This document shows positions 25,601 through 37,000 of a DNA stretch of 64,000 nucleotides, one piece after another. Positions within the stretch are counted from its first letter, which is position 1; each line of letters opens with the position of its first letter. The stretch is from the NCBI RefSeq assembly GCF_023065955.2, contig NW_026623100.1, positions 13,059,001 through 13,123,000 of the forward strand, written 5' to 3'. The notes beneath the pieces are model-generated. The model saw nothing but the letters and a program-made list of their open reading frames with translations. It was not told the DNA's origin and made no database searches. The stretch is from Ursus arctos. Its lineage: Eukaryota; Chordata; Mammalia; Carnivora; Ursidae. A program made the translations under genes and the position numbers.

Positions 25601-28600
25601 AGCTATGGCTGGGGCTCCCAGATGCTTCCCGCAAGTAACATGGAGGGCAGTGACAGCTCTATTTACAGTTGTCCAGACACTGGCATCTTCCAGCCAAAAC
25701 ATTCTCCCCTTTTAGGCAGGCTGCTTGGGGAGCCAGATTACTAATTTACACTGACAACTAGAACTTCCAGGTGCCCAGACTGCCCAGCTGCCTCATGGCC
25801 AGCTACCTTCTCCCCATGGGCAGGCACACCAGAGAGGCTGAGTCCTCATCTCAAGCTTCTTAAATGGTTTGAGTTGGAGCCAGGGTATAATTGTGCCATG
25901 ACCTTTGGCTCCAAAGGTCTAATGTCTTACTTTCTGTCCTAGGGATGGCCCCGTAATGAGCCTGGGTGTTGGGTTGGGGGCTAGGACCCACAGAGCTCTG
26001 GCGTTGCCCTTCCCCTGCAGCAGACTTTCCCCTGAAGTGGATGTGGCCAGGTCCAGCAGGGTGGGAGGCCAGCCCTGAGTGTCTCTCTGCCTCTCTTTGC
26101 TCTGCTCATCACTTCATAGTCCATTCTCAGAGGGTGGGGAGCATGTCCTGGAGCCCCCAAGGGCTAACCAGCATTGTGAACTGGCCTTGCATCAAGCTCC
26201 TCACCCGTGAGCAGGTACAGATAACATGGCCCTGCATCCTCTCCTTACAGTGGACTTGACTAGCATCGATAGGCGAAGCAGAGAGCAGGAAGTGGCCACC
26301 AGAGAGAAGGCTCAGTCCCTTGCGACCTTGTTTCGAGAAAAAGTTCGTGGCTTCGATGACTTTCTTTGGAGAGCGGAGGCGAGGGCGCTGGGTGAGGGCA
26401 CTTGTGCAGAGAGGTAAGGCAGGCCAGGGTGGCTCTGGGTGGAGAGCTCTTTGCAGAAGGCAGCCCGCCCCCACACCCCATGACACACTCTGCTTCTTGA
26501 CAGCCGGGCCGTCCCCCAGGACACCGACCAGCCGCCGACTCCCACTGAGCTGCCCGGCCCTGTGCAGCAGTTTACCATGCTGATCCGGTAATTATCCGAT
26601 CCGCCATTTCATCCCACTACCACCAGCCCTGCCCCACAAGTCTTTGTTGTATCCAATTAAGCCCTTTCTATCTAAAGTGAATTTGAAGGAGAAAGCAAGA
26701 GGAGGAATCATTTTTAAAAACCAGTATCAATCAAGACCAGCACTAGCCCTCTGTGCAATACAGAACACTCCTGTTACTTTTATTCTTTAAACAAAATCAA
26801 AGTGTCCTTACTGGCCAGATGATCGGAGAAATTACATAGGATTGTGGTGAAAAATTCAGACGATACGGAGAAACTCAAGTGGAAAAGGAAGGTTACCTGT
26901 CACATCAGCCCTCAGAGAAAACCAGACCCATGTGTTTGGTGTGAATGTTTCTAGATCCTCCCATGCACACAACATTTTAATACATAAAGGGGATCATACT
27001 CTGCATATTGTTCTGTAACCATTTTTTTGTTTTTGGCCTCATATAGAATAGGTCTCTACCTCTCATCTGGTTAGGTCTTCTTCAGCATTCCAATCTAGCC
27101 ATAATTCATTTCCCTGCTAAGTGCTTATTGATGGTCCGGTTTTTTTCAGGCTTTTGCTATGACAAGTAACGCTGCAGCAACCATCCTTGTACATATGTCT
27201 TTACACACCTGATTGGTGATTTCCTTAGGATAATGTCTTTAAGTGAAATTGCACAGCTGATACGTTGACAATAAAGTAAATTATTTATTGTATAACTAGT
27301 GTGACACAGATGCTTTCATCAGTGATCCCATTTGAGCCTCACAGTCCTTGTGAGGGCGTAGTGCTATTCCCATTTTATAGTTGAGAAAAGAGAGCCTTGC
27401 AGAGATTACATGACATTGCCAGCGTGACAGGGCTGGTATATGTTGTTCCTTTGGCACCTTTTGTTTTGTAAGTCGTCAGATTTTCAACGACTTCCGAGAC
27501 CTGCCAACTCTCCTTATCCATGGAGCAGAGGCCTGCCTGATGTCCCTGGTCATCGGGTTCCTCTATTACGGCCACGGGGCCATCAAGCTCTCCTTCACAG
27601 ACACGGCTGCCCTCTTGTTCATGATTGGAGCTCTCATCCCTTTCAACGTGGTCCTGGATGTCATTGCCAAATGTGAGTGTGGCTTGCTCTCTGTGACCCA
27701 CACCTGAAACAGCCAGAGGGCACGGTGTTGGTCACCCCTCTAAGCTGGTCCAAAGCCAGCCTGTGTTCCTCTGAACTGCTGGGGAGAATGGGTGTGCTGA
27801 ATAGTTTCACCATGATTGCAAAACAAAAGGTGATGATTGTTTTTAATGTTCGCACATTAATATTAGTATGCAAATGAAAGCAGATTACCCAGGAGTCTTA
27901 GGCATTCCTATTATAGCAGGAATTATACTTGACAGCAATGCACAAGTCACAGAATCACAAACATCTAAATTAGGATGGTTTAACTCTGCCTGTTTTTTAA
28001 AAATAGAAGACATTTAGTCAATATGACTATTTATAATTGTACAAAGAGAGACTCAAAAACAGAAACACTGAAAATTAATGTCACTTTCATTTTCCTTTTC
28101 TCCCCTGTTTTAGGTCACTCAGAGAGGGCAATGCTTTACTATGAACTGGAAGATGGGCTGTACACTGCTGGTCCATATTTCTTTACCAAGGTGACTGGTC
28201 AGGGCTGAGAGCAAGTAACCAGGTGGGGGGCAGGGGCAGAGAAAGCTACACTGCATTGTACAAAAGCTCAAGAGAAGTATTTTGCTGAACCGGGGGGCCA
28301 TGCATCATCTGTGGTTACAGAAGTCACATCTGCTAGGGGAGTTTCAGAGACTTGATATTTTTAAAACATTTACCAGCAGACTGGGACTGTGGACTAGGAA
28401 TGACACTTTCCTGGTCAGCAGAAACCTTAAAAAAAAAAAAAAAAAAAGAAACAACAACAACAAAAAAAGTCGGAAACATCCAGCATATTTCAGCTCTCTG
28501 ATCTCACGACATCTCCAGGAAGCAGGTCGACAAGTGTTATTACCCTGATTTCCAGGAAGCGGAGGCTCAGAGAGGTTATGCAGCTGTCTCAAAGCCCCAC

Positions 28601-30481
28601 AGCTGTTAGGTTTCGGCAGGCAGGATGGGAACTTGAAACAGGAGAACAGTACCTCACTGCCATTTTCACCAGGCCACACGGCCTCCCTGGGGAAAACTGC
28701 TCTGAACTGTCCCAGGTGGAGCCCATGGCGTCTACAGGGGGAAACCAGCAGGGAGCTCTTATTCCAGGGTCCCACAGCCGCGCCCGCCAGCCCTCCTGCT
28801 CCAGCTTGATCATCAGGGGCAGGGAAGGTTGGCATCATGGAGGGTTATTATCTTTAAACATCGAACGAACAATGACAGTGAAGGCATTAGCTCCCCATCC
28901 TTACAAGGGCTGTTCTTTGCAGATCCTAGGGGAGCTTCCGGAGCATTGTGTCTACATCATCATCTATGGGATGCCCACCTACTGGCTGGCCAACCTGCGC
29001 CCAAGCCTCGAGCCCTTTCTGCTGCACTTCCTCCTTGTGTGGCTGGCGGTCTACTGCTGCAGGATCATGGCCCTGGGTGCCGCTGCCCTGCTCCCCACAT
29101 TCCATACATCCTCCTTCTTCGGCAACGCTCTCTACAACTCCTTCTACCTCACCGGGGGCTTCATGATAAGCTTGGACAACCTGTGGACAGGTAAGGCCTG
29201 CTTCCCTCCCCTTGTCAAGCTTTTTGTGGCCTTCTGGTGCTGGATGAAGCCTGCTTTCATCTGGGGATGAGAACTCACCATTTAGATCCAAGTTAAGCCT
29301 GGTTTTTCTAAGAGCCGACTGTCCTGCTTGTCAAAGGAATGACGCTATGAGAGGGTGCAGATGGCGCCTTCTTATATCCCCCAGCTGACACCTGGAGGTC
29401 ACCCTTGACTCTCCCTCACTCTCCACATTCACCAGTGAGCCAGGTTTGTTCTGCCTCCCACATCTTTCTGGAATGTCCGCTTGCCTGATCTCCCACCCCT
29501 GGCCTTATTGTCAGGTCTCAGACCACCGCAGTGGTTGTGACCTTGGTCCTTCTGTGTCCCTCTCAACCCTAGCCCATGCAGAGGGCACTTTGTAAGGTGC
29601 AAATCCATGTCATTGCTTTTTTCAGGCCCTGTGGGGGGCTGCTTACTTCCTGCTGCCCCCACCTTGCTCTTCTGAAGTCCCCAACACACTCCACGCACGC
29701 ACATCTGAGACTGTGTGGCTGTTCTCTGTAGGGCGCTGTCCAGCCCCTCCCCAGCTTCCATGGCTGCTCTCTTCTCCTGACCAGCCAAGCTGGGCTTGTT
29801 CCTTCCTCCTGCTCCTGGCCCTGTGATACTCCTGTGGGATCAGGGCACAGACTCAGAAATCTCAGCTGTGCCTCCATGAAGCTGAGCACATGCTGGGATA
29901 CCTAATACATTACTCTCTCAAATTGTTATCGATCCAACATGTGGTGACCCCCTCAGCCACCTGGCCCCCTCCACTCCACTCCATGTCCCAAGCTGTCACT
30001 CTGGCCCTTTCGCCCTCTCCCTGCCCTCCTGCCACCTGGAGGCAGAGCCGCCAGGGCCCTGAGTTCGGGAGGGCTTCCCAGGGAGCAGGTGGTTAGCCTG
30101 TGTGAATAACATTGCTCTCACTGTCTCCAGTGCCCGCTTGGATCTCCAAAGTCTCCTTTCTCCGCTGGTGTTTTGAAGGGCTGATGCAGATTCAGTTTAA
30201 AGGGAACACTTACCACATGCCAGTCGGCAACTTCACCATCTCTATCCCGGGAGACGTAGTAAGTAGCTGAGGCCTTCAACTTTAAATAGATAACATCCAT
30301 CTGAATGTTTTCTCAGTGAGTTCACTGAGGTGTGTGTCCCCAGATTCTCAGTTCCATGGGCCTGAACTCGTACCCACTCTACGCCATCTACTTCATCCTC
30401 ATTGGCATCGGCGGTGGCTTCATGATCCTGTACTATGGGGCCCTGAGGTTCATCAAACAGAAATCAGATCAAGACTGGTGA
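13610..30481 (+). CDS. ABCG8: ABCG8 (sterolin-2), complete, 13 coding exons
   Basis: Obligate partner of ABCG5 in the sterol exporter. Exons: 13610-13672, 18254-18355, 19444-19594, 22858-23096, 23575-23707, 23803-24072, 26251-26413, 26504-26587, 27473-27672, 28114-28190, 28923-29190, 30131-30258, 30344-30481. They sum to 2016 bp, 671 residues plus TGA (human 673; the two missing residues are in exon 3). Every junction is GT-AG with matching phase. Domain order: N-terminal extension, NBD with degenerate Walker A GSSGCGRVS (103-111, Arg109 for Lys), signature VSGGE (211-215), Walker B ILILDE (231-236), H-switch His268, a linker, then the six-helix membrane domain (about 400-671). The sequon Asn617-Phe-Thr in the last extracellular loop matches the human glycosylation site. 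The C-terminus is IKQKSDQDW. Human variant positions Asp19 and Tyr54 carry the common residues. Confidence 0.98.
13880..14029 (-). mobile_element. Can-SINE, tail missing, in ABCG8 intron 1
   Basis: SINEC1-type sequence (GGAACACAGCAGGGGGAGTG to CTACCCAGGCGCCCC) lacking the T-rich tail half. It starts about 200 bp after ABCG8 exon 1, so it is close to the shared promoter. Confidence 0.9.
14030..18253. other. Rest of ABCG8 intron 1
   Basis: Apart from the L1 end at 17.1-17.3 kb, I see mostly unique-looking DNA with no supported exon. As the first intron beside the shared promoter it is a natural place for enhancers, but no specific element is called. Confidence 0.5.
17140..17278 (+). mobile_element. 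L1 3' end fragment
   Basis: L1 3' UTR-like CACACCTGAACTAATATAAT, TACCTCAATT and poly(A). In ABCG8 intron 1. Confidence 0.75.
18254..18355 (+). CDS. ABCG8: ABCG8 exon 2
   Basis: 102 bp, 34 codons, phase 0 at both ends. Encodes [20 protein letters not shown] and continues to RDLSYQ. The acceptor is CTACCAGCAG; the second AG is used, because the first would add a residue absent from human. Donor GTAGAA is not consensus at position +4. Confidence 0.96.
18640..18785 (+). mobile_element. Ancient LINE-like fragment
   Basis: ATTTTAGACTTTTGGGAAAG and GAGTTCCCATATACCCTTTG are old L1-like 3' sequence; a related fragment is at about 62910-63090. In ABCG8 intron 2. Confidence 0.55.
19444..19594 (+). CDS. 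ABCG8: ABCG8 exon 3
   Basis: 151 bp. Encodes [10 protein letters not shown] through IIGSS plus the first base of Gly106. The region [13 protein letters not shown] is two residues shorter than human MPWTSPSCQNSCELG, accounting for the whole length difference from human ABCG8. Acceptor CCCCACAG, donor GTACCA. Confidence 0.97.
20275..20395 (+). repeat. MIR-like fragment
   Basis: CAGATGGGGAGACTAAAGTC and CACCTAAGGACATATATTTA. In ABCG8 intron 3; another MIR-like stretch is at 19690-19790 (GACAGACCTGGGTTCAAATT). Confidence 0.65.
20925..21091 (-). mobile_element. Can-SINE in ABCG8 intron 3
   Basis: Antisense; TAAATGATTTCTT is duplicated at both ends. A G-rich internal stretch follows the tail. Confidence 0.88.
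22236..22356 (+). mobile_element. 5'-truncated Can-SINE in ABCG8 intron 3
   Basis: The head is missing (starts GTGAGATCAAGCCCCATGTT). AAAACACCCTATT flanks both ends, so it inserted already truncated. Confidence 0.87.
22858..23096 (+). CDS. ABCG8: ABCG8 exon 4
   Basis: 239 bp. Completes the degenerate Walker A (CGRVSLLD, Arg for Lys, and Val where human has Ala) and contains the Q-loop segment [20 protein letters not shown]. Ends QRDER with donor GTAACT. Human has Cys where RKYVAHV has Tyr. Confidence 0.97.
23340..23720. other. CpG-rich intragenic segment over ABCG8 exon 5
   Basis: Dense CG dinucleotides run from intron 4 through exon 5, including a NotI-like GCGGCCGC and AACATGGCGCC (YY1-like, about 23379). 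The 391-bp promoter is much less CpG-dense by eye. Confidence 0.6.
23575..23707 (+). CDS. ABCG8: ABCG8 exon 5
   Basis: 133 bp, very GC- and CpG-rich. Encodes [20 protein letters not shown] and the canonical signature [12 protein letters not shown]. Gly214 corresponds to human Gly216, needed for activity of the catalytic site. Acceptor CCTCCGCAG, donor GTGAGG. Confidence 0.97.
23803..24072 (+). CDS. ABCG8: ABCG8 exon 6
   Basis: 270 bp. Encodes Walker B and D-loop ([14 protein letters not shown]) and the H-switch ([10 protein letters not shown]), then [17 protein letters not shown] and NPADFY. The upstream intron is only 95 bp. Donor GTGAGC. Confidence 0.97.
26251..26413 (+). CDS. ABCG8: ABCG8 exon 7
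   Basis: 163 bp. Encodes [20 protein letters not shown] and the linker to the membrane domain, including [20 protein letters not shown]. Acceptor CTCCTTACAG, donor GTAAGG. Confidence 0.96.
26504..26587 (+). CDS. ABCG8: ABCG8 exon 8
   Basis: 84 bp, encoding a variable linker ([20 protein letters not shown]) and the conserved VQQFTMLIR that starts the connecting helix. Acceptor CTTGACAG, donor GTAATT. The upstream intron is 90 bp. Confidence 0.95.
26930..27260. mobile_element. Ancient LINE-like fragment
   Basis: GCAGCAACCATCCTTGTACA and TTTCCTTAGGATAATGTCTT are typical of old L1/L2 3' ends. In ABCG8 intron 8. Confidence 0.55.
27290..27440 (-). repeat. MIR-like SINE upstream of ABCG8 exon 9
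   Basis: ATTCCCATTTTATAGTTGAG with AGAGATTACATGACATTGCC is the MIR core; it ends about 30 bp before exon 9. Confidence 0.65.
27473..27672 (+). CDS. ABCG8: ABCG8 exon 9
   Basis: 200 bp. Encodes [20 protein letters not shown], then the first two membrane helices ([35 protein letters not shown]). Acceptor TTTTGTAAG; an AAG acceptor is less common, but phase and protein both require it. Donor GTGAGT. A MIR-like repeat lies immediately upstream. Confidence 0.96.
28114..28190 (+). CDS. ABCG8: ABCG8 exon 10
   Basis: 77 bp. Encodes [20 protein letters not shown] then PYFFTK. Acceptor TGTTTTAG, donor GTGACT. Confidence 0.97.
28545..28635 (+). repeat. MIR-like fragment
   Basis: GCGGAGGCTCAGAGAGGTTA through TGCAGCTGTCTCAAAGCCCC. 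In ABCG8 intron 10. Confidence 0.6.
28923..29190 (+). CDS. ABCG8: ABCG8 exon 11
   Basis: 268 bp. Encodes [20 protein letters not shown] and further membrane helices ([20 protein letters not shown]), ending SLDNLWT. Acceptor CTTTGCAG, donor GTAAGG. Confidence 0.97.
30131..30258 (+). CDS. ABCG8: ABCG8 exon 12
   Basis: 128 bp. Encodes [20 protein letters not shown] and the extracellular loop with sequon NFT (Asn617). Donor GTAAGT follows GACGTA; phase fixes the boundary at GTA|GTAAGT. Confidence 0.96.
30344..30481 (+). CDS. ABCG8: ABCG8 exon 13, last coding exon
   Basis: 138 bp including TGA at 30479-30481. Encodes [20 protein letters not shown], the last membrane helix and the cytoplasmic tail [12 protein letters not shown]. 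Acceptor GTCCCCAG. Confidence 0.97.
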   Translation: MLSSMGLNSYPLYAIYFILIGIGGGFMILYYGALRFIKQKSDQDW

Positions 30482-30653
30482 TTCATGCCCAGGCTCCTGC
30501 TTGCTGGTGGGGACTTGAGGAGACCCTTCAACTTCACTCCTTTCCTTCCTCCCAAGGAGCCCCATCCCAGGCACCAGGAGGATGGCACAGGGAGCTCAGC
30601 TACACCCGCCCTCAGCACTGCAGTGGCACAGGCTGGCCACAGGATGGCAGTAG

Positions 30654-30659
30654 AATAAA
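30654..30659 (+). terminator. ABCG8: ABCG8 polyadenylation signal
   Basis: AATAAA 173 bp after the stop codon, the first canonical signal on this strand, giving a short 3' UTR of about 190 bp. Further sites could exist downstream. Confidence 0.7.
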
Positions 30660-31899
30660 GACAGTAGAAGGGATTTCTGCTCACTGGCCAGAACTTGAAA
30701 TTCCTGGGAAAGTAAAAACCGAACTTGGGGACACCTACAATGTTGCTAATTTATTTCCCTTTCATATGTATTTATATAGGCAACTCAGTGCAGGATGGGT
30801 GCAAGTTAGGTATGAATTGAGTAGGCTATGCAAGAAGTCCTGGATCCAGAGGAAACAATAACATTGCCTAGCGAAATGTTTGGCCTTATCTTCCGGGCTC
30901 CCCAAACTCTTGTGTTAAGTCACTCTTAATACAGAAAATGACCTAAGACATACCAGTGAGATGCCATCCTTTCTTATTGTGTGGGATCATCGGTTCCAAA
31001 AACCAAACGGAACAATTAAAAATTTATTGAACACCTACTGTATACCACGTACAGCTCAAAACGCTTTATTTATGTGGATGACAGTATATAGTTCTCAACC
31101 CTTTGAGGTGGGTGGTATCCCATTTTATAAATGACAAAACTGAGGTAAAAATTCAGTTTGCTACTAAGTAAGGTCACATGACCACTATGTGGTGGAGTCA
31201 CGTGGGGGGGGGGTCAGAAAGCTTTGGAAACCTTAGGAATCGGAGGGCAAAAGGCACGTACCGAGCCACTGTACAGCTTGGAATTCCAGGAAGGCTCCAG
31301 AAGATGAAGATGGCTGTAGAGGCTGTGCCAGCTCAGCCAGGCCTCTTCGAGTTGCATCTCACTGGCCCTGGCTGGGTCCGAGTACCAGCCTTGAACCTTT
31401 CACAGCGGCCAGGGTATGGGCTAGATCAAGCCCAGGTTGCATGCCTCACTGCCTGAGCACTGAAGACCACCCGACCCAAAACTGGTACATGGCGGGGGGC
31501 AGATTGTTCCCAAAGGAAACACCAGAGTCTGGGGCCAAAAAAGGAGGAAGGTAAGTATCTGGAGGCAAACAGTAAACGTTCACCCCAGGTTCCCTAGGCC
31601 CTTCCTATTCCTGCTCTGGACAGGCAGCATGGGCCTTACCTGGGAGCTGGTTAGACAGGCAGAAACGCACACTCCACCCAGACCAACTGAATCCGAATCT
31701 GCATTTTTCAAAGATTTGTGTACCCGAGTTTGAGAAGCTGTTCTCTAGCACACACACCTCTGCAGTATACCAGGAAACTCCAGGCACTTATACTGCTACG
31801 TTATACCATGGCCCATCACGGCATTGTTACGTTGCCACCGTCCAATGGGCAGGCCCAATTCAAGATTCACTAATGTTCTGACAAGGTCGTTCATCGCAA

Positions 31900-32480
31900 A
31901 AGGACTGAGCAGATCTAGGTGTCAATTCTCTTTGGTTTCCTTCAGTTTAGGACAGTCCTCAACTTTCCTTGACTTTTGTGACCTTGACACTTGAAGATTT
32001 TGCAGAATAGCTCTCGATATGACTTCGGTATATTTTCATGATGACATTCAGATCATGAATTTAGTGGGATGTCACATGGATTTCCTTTGGCAGAGATGTC
32101 GCAGAAGTGACACACCCTTCTTGCTGTGTCTTATTGGTGGTGAAGATTGCAGTTTGTCCCATACTGAAGATGTTTACTTGGATCACTTGATCGCAGGGGT
32201 GTCTGGCAGGCCTCTCCGCAGCCAAGTCCCTTCTTCGGTAATTCATAAGCATTTTGTAGGTAGGTGTTTTGAAATTATGGAAGTTACCTGTTACTCATTA
32301 AGCCTTCCATTTAGCCATTTTTCAATTTTTAGCAATATAAACTGTAGTTTTCTACATTATTCAATGGGTTATGATCCCTTACTAACATTATTAATTTTTA
32401 TGTTCAAATCATCCCTGATTTGGCCCTGGGAGCCCATTCAAGCAGGCTTCTGCATCCTTTTGATGTGTCCTCATCATTTT
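31900..32480. mobile_element. Ancient LINE-like repeat block
   Basis: Text such as AGTTTAGGACAGTCCTCAAC, TTGTGACCTTGACACTTGAA and GATCACTTGATCGCAGGGGT matches a widespread ancient mammalian LINE-type repeat. It explains a spurious 214-codon open frame at 32019-32663. A second LINE-end fragment (GTTAGTCACCATACAGTACA) follows near 32515. Confidence 0.6.
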
Positions 32481-33589
32481 GTGAACTTTTTTTTAAATGT
32501 TTTTTTATTATATTATGTTAGTCACCATACAGTACATCCCCGTGTGAACACATTTGTTCACAAAAAAGTGTTTCAGGCTCATCTTGTACTTTTCCACCCC
32601 CAGCCCTTAGACCCAGTGCTTAGAAAAGCAGACATTTCTCTAAAAAATCTTGGTTCCTTTTAGTGGAAAACGGTATCTAGAAGCCAAGATCTGAGTGGTA
32701 AGTCTGCCCATTGCTACTGGGGTATCACTGCCCCCAGGCCCTCTAAGGAAGCAAAGTTGGGAATGCACGCATGTGTACACGGGTCTGCATACATGTGTGT
32801 GCACACGTGAGCACACACACATATACACACCTACCTGTACATTAATACATCCAGTTCCCAAATTCCAGTATACCATGGAGTTGATTCTCATTTTCTCCCT
32901 TTCTGTATTTGTAACTCCCTTTTCCAGTTGCGAGAAACCTGGATTCCACTGGCCTTCATACTTTCATTCACTCGGCTAATCCCCTGTATGTAACCGATCT
33001 CCCACCTACACCACATTTTTTCTGTTGTGTGGATACCCTCCTCACCCCGCTGGGGCTGTACTTCCCACATCAAGCTGTCCCCTAGTCTGCACAGATGCTG
33101 TCCTCATTCTATTCCAGCCCACCCCAGCTCCTCACCCCATACCTGCCCTGCGGTCACCTAGAGGCTTTAGGCCTAAAGGGAGGAGGAAGAGGACATGGGG
33201 CTTTTTCATGACCTCCCCGGTGATTCCAACGTGCAGTGAGGGCGGACAGCCACTGGGGCACATCATCTGAGTTATGGCCACTCAGTTTACAAGGGGCCTT
33301 AACTCCGTGCACTCTGGTGCGCAGGCCTGTGGGGGAAAGGGGCCAAGTGCCAAGGCTGGAGAATGGGAGAAACTCCAGCAGCTGCCGCTTCTTTTTTTGC
33401 TGGAACATGCTGGTTCTCCACCTTGGGGCTATAACAAATACCACTGTGGACCCGCTCCCAGAGATCCTGATTTCACGGGTCTGTTTTTTGAAACGAATAA
33501 AACCAAACACACTGCTCCTCCTCAGGGCGGGCAGGTTGTCTACTGAGCCCCTCCCCACACCGCAAGGGGGAGAGGTCTGCTTGTAATTG

Positions 33590-33810
33590 TCAGAAGCGGG
33601 GTCGCAAACTCTTCCCGTTAAGGGTCGGATGGTATTTCAGGCTTTGAGGGCCACACTCCTCCACTCTGTTGCAGCCTGAAAGCCACCACAGACAATTCTC
33701 AAGTACGGCTGGCGCGGCTGTGTCCCACGGAAACAGTACTGACGAAAACCGGCAGCGCGCTGATTTGTCCCAAGGCCGTAGGCTTTGCAGACCCTTGACC
33801 AGAAGGCAGA
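33590..33810. mobile_element. hAT-type MITE
   Basis: Ends GCGGGGTCGCAAACT and TTTGCAGACCC are inverted; the interior (TTTCAGGCTTTGAGGGCC, GGCTGTGTCCCAC) matches a common mammalian hAT MITE. Exact family not assigned. Confidence 0.7.
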
Positions 33811-33907
33811 GGTTTTGAAGTTTGCATTTTAACCCCTCCAATTTCAAATTATGCTATTGACAAGGAAATTTTAATTCAGCAGAAAGTACCTATATTGACT
33901 CAAATAT

Positions 33908-34044
33908 TTTTTTCTTTTTTTTATTAAAGTAGGCTCCACACCTAGTGTGGAACCCAACACAGGGCTTGAACTCACAACCCTGAGATCAAGACCTGAGCTG
34001 AGACCAAGAGTCGGTTGCTTAACTGACCGAGCCACCCAGGCACC
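33908..34044 (-). mobile_element. Can-SINE, older type
   Basis: Antisense copy with TTTTTTATTAAAGTAGGCTC tail and GAGCCACCCAGGCACC head; flanked by GACTCA(A/G)TATTT-like repeats. Confidence 0.85.
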
Positions 34045-37000
34045 TGACTCAGTATTTCTGATGTGATTTTGTTTTTTCCTGCTCTTGTTGTATAGAAATG
34101 ATTTAAGACCCAATCGTGCCCTGGGTCAAGCTAGTCTCACCAGTCAGGTTCACAGGGATCTTGTACTTACTGTTTTCTTTCTCCCGCTTGACTTCTTTTT
34201 TTGGTTCTAGATTAAATAGCTAGTAGCAGGGATATTTAAATGGACACCAAATCGAAGTGCTAACCACAGACCTGGTAGATAGATGTAGGGGCTCTACTGA
34301 GTCTCACAGATCAGTCACTTGGCAGAGGCCCTTTCCCTCAGCCCAGCCCCGGGCCTGGAGCACCAATTAGGCTCCGAGGGAGAGAGCAAGGGACTGGGAA
34401 GCTGAGAGTGAGGAAGCATCTTGCTGGCTGACCTGTTCTTTGGAAAGTACAGCCGCTGCTCATGCCTGAAAGTAAACACCCCTATTTTCATAGTCTAAAC
34501 TAGATCATTCAAATCTCAAGTCGTCTGTCATTTGTTTTTGATAGTAGAATGGCTTCTTCCTCTCAAGTGGCCAGGGAACAGAGGAAGATCCTGGTCCCCA
34601 TCACACTGAGACAGCTATGGCAGGGGAGGCGGCAGGCAGGTAGAGCACAGCCCATTTTCTGCTGGCAGCTGGGGAACAGCAGCAATGTGGTGTTAGCAGC
34701 TAACAATTAAAACTGTAATATTTTAAGCAATGGGTTGAGATTTTTTTTTAACACACACCAACTCAGGGGCCGGATAACACTTCTCAGCTTTCCATGTCAT
34801 AGTGCCCGTGTTTATTGTCTTTTTGTAAAGTTGGAGCTATTCCTTGTTTCCCCAAACTGCTAAAAAGCTCCACTGCCCCATGTTAAACATGAAGGTCTTT
34901 ATTTTTGTTGATCCCACTCTTGCACTGAAGTGGCTTCCATCGCACATTTGAAAACCCTCCTCCTCCTGGCAGTCAACTTGTTTTATGTGGGAACATGGGT
35001 TTTAAAAGACTTCCTGGCCTCGACTCCCACTGTCCTAGCTCTGAGCTACAAAGTGGCGTCTTTGATCTCTTAGGAAGACAGGTGTGTGTGAGGACACGCA
35101 TGCAAGGCACACATCTCAGAAAGAACAGGACTTGGAAAGCGGGACAGGTGCTGTGCTCATGGCTTCATCAGACGACGCTTACTGGGTGCCAAGCAGGGCC
35201 AGGTTCTGTTCTAACTGGTGTCGAGCTCTTGGTCTAGGGGAGGAAACGATGTAAGTAAATAATGAAGAGAATTTCTGCAAGTGCATGCCTGGGGCAGGGT
35301 TGGTGACGATACTGCTTTCAAGAGATCTCTGGAAGCACGGATCCCGCCAGCCAGCCAGCCATTGTCCAAACAAACATGCAGGGGCGCTAAGTATGAAGTC
35401 AGTTAAATGTTTTTGCTCTGCCTGAACCCCGATGATGTTTCTTTTCTTCTGATGTTTCTTTTCTTCGTGCAAAAAAGAAAAAGATAAGTGCTTATTTTGA
35501 ATTTGCAAATGCAGCCATTTCCTTTATTTGTACTAAGGCTGCATAATGTGGGCTTTGTAAAGTCTGTGGGTCTGAAAGCAGGATACATTCCTAATGGAAA
35601 CAGCAAAGTGATAAATTACCATGATTGTGTACCCCCTGCAGCTATTAGCTCGACTATACTTCAGGAATGTTGCTTTCACTTTATAGAAACTCTACAAATA
35701 TTGGTTTGTCAGAAAGACAAATATTAAATGAAAATTGTGCTCAAACACATGAGAAAACGTATGCAGAGTACACACATTGCAGACCTGAGGAATAAATTGT
35801 ACAGGGAAGAACAATTTGCAATATAAAGCTTGCTTAATAATTTACTGGAATTCACAAACTTGGCATTTATGCCAGACACTGGGTATTTGACTAAATGAAA
35901 GAAAATAACCTTACAATGTAAAACTGTCTGGACTGGGAACATTTGTTTTAATGTGAAAGCTTGCTTTCTTAAAAATAGAAATATCCTACCAGTTTAGAGG
36001 TTCTAATTTGACTTTTAACTGGATTTTTAACTGGATTTACAATTTAACTGCATTGTTTTTGGGAAGTTGGGAGTCCTAGCCATGTGATAGATCACCGTGG
36101 GCAAAATAACTCCTGTAAGCCTGGATGTTTCTCATCGTGAATGTGAGGGAAGAGGGGCACCTGGCGCACAGTAGCAGGTGCCCATGGTTAGCTTCGCAGA
36201 ACACACGGACCTGACGAGAGTACACGGTGGGGGGGGGGCGGGCAGCGGCCAGGACTGCAAGGTCTGGGCTTACAGATGGGACACACACAATCGGGCCCTG
36301 GCGAGTTCACAAGCTGTGTGGTACCTCCTCCTTCAAGTGGCTGCGGGAGCCCTGGAGAGACAACTAATAGGCTAGGTGGGGAGAAGGGCCAAGAAGCCAC
36401 AGAGAGGAACCCCCCATGCTGACCGCAGCAAGCTCGCCCAAGGAAGGAACAGGAGGGTAAGGCAAGGGGGGAAGTGTGCCCCAGACGGCTCTGTGCAGCT
36501 GTGGAATGCTCCTTCTGACACCTAACGCAGATAAAACCCCCTTTGTTTTCAGCGTCCATTTACCATATATCCACCTCTACTAATTAATTCTCACCAACTT
36601 TGTACCTCAGGGATCTCAAATTAAATATCTGCTTGTCCTTACAACAGAGAAGCCGTGATATCGTTGGTTCTCTGCACAGCAACTGTACACCATTTGGCAG
36701 AGAAATTCTGGCTGCAGCAGAGGCTGCCACACAATTGTTAATTTAAAATTTTAAGACTACAGTCCTTAAAATGATGAAAGCAATTATGCAAAAATTTCGT
36801 AAGATTAAAAATGAAGTTCACAGGTTTTTGGAGTATAATTTATTCAAAGCATTTCACATTAAAATTAGGTTCAAATACATGAACATACAATTACACGTAA
36901 AACATACTTTCCAAAAGTTTATCATGACATTTACTTTTTTAGAGTTAGCTGTTTGCTTATAATTTTAGTCTAAATCATATTATCGAGTGCCATAATTGTG

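Noticed and set aside
28344..28838. A 164-codon minus-strand open frame in ABCG8 intron 10
   Set aside because: It includes an A-rich tract and a MIR fragment antisense to ABCG8; no domain visible.
32019..32663. The longest simple open frame away from known exons, 214 codons on plus
   Set aside because: It overlaps an ancient LINE-type repeat and a second LINE fragment, has no recognisable domain and no gene context; best explained as chance in repeat DNA.
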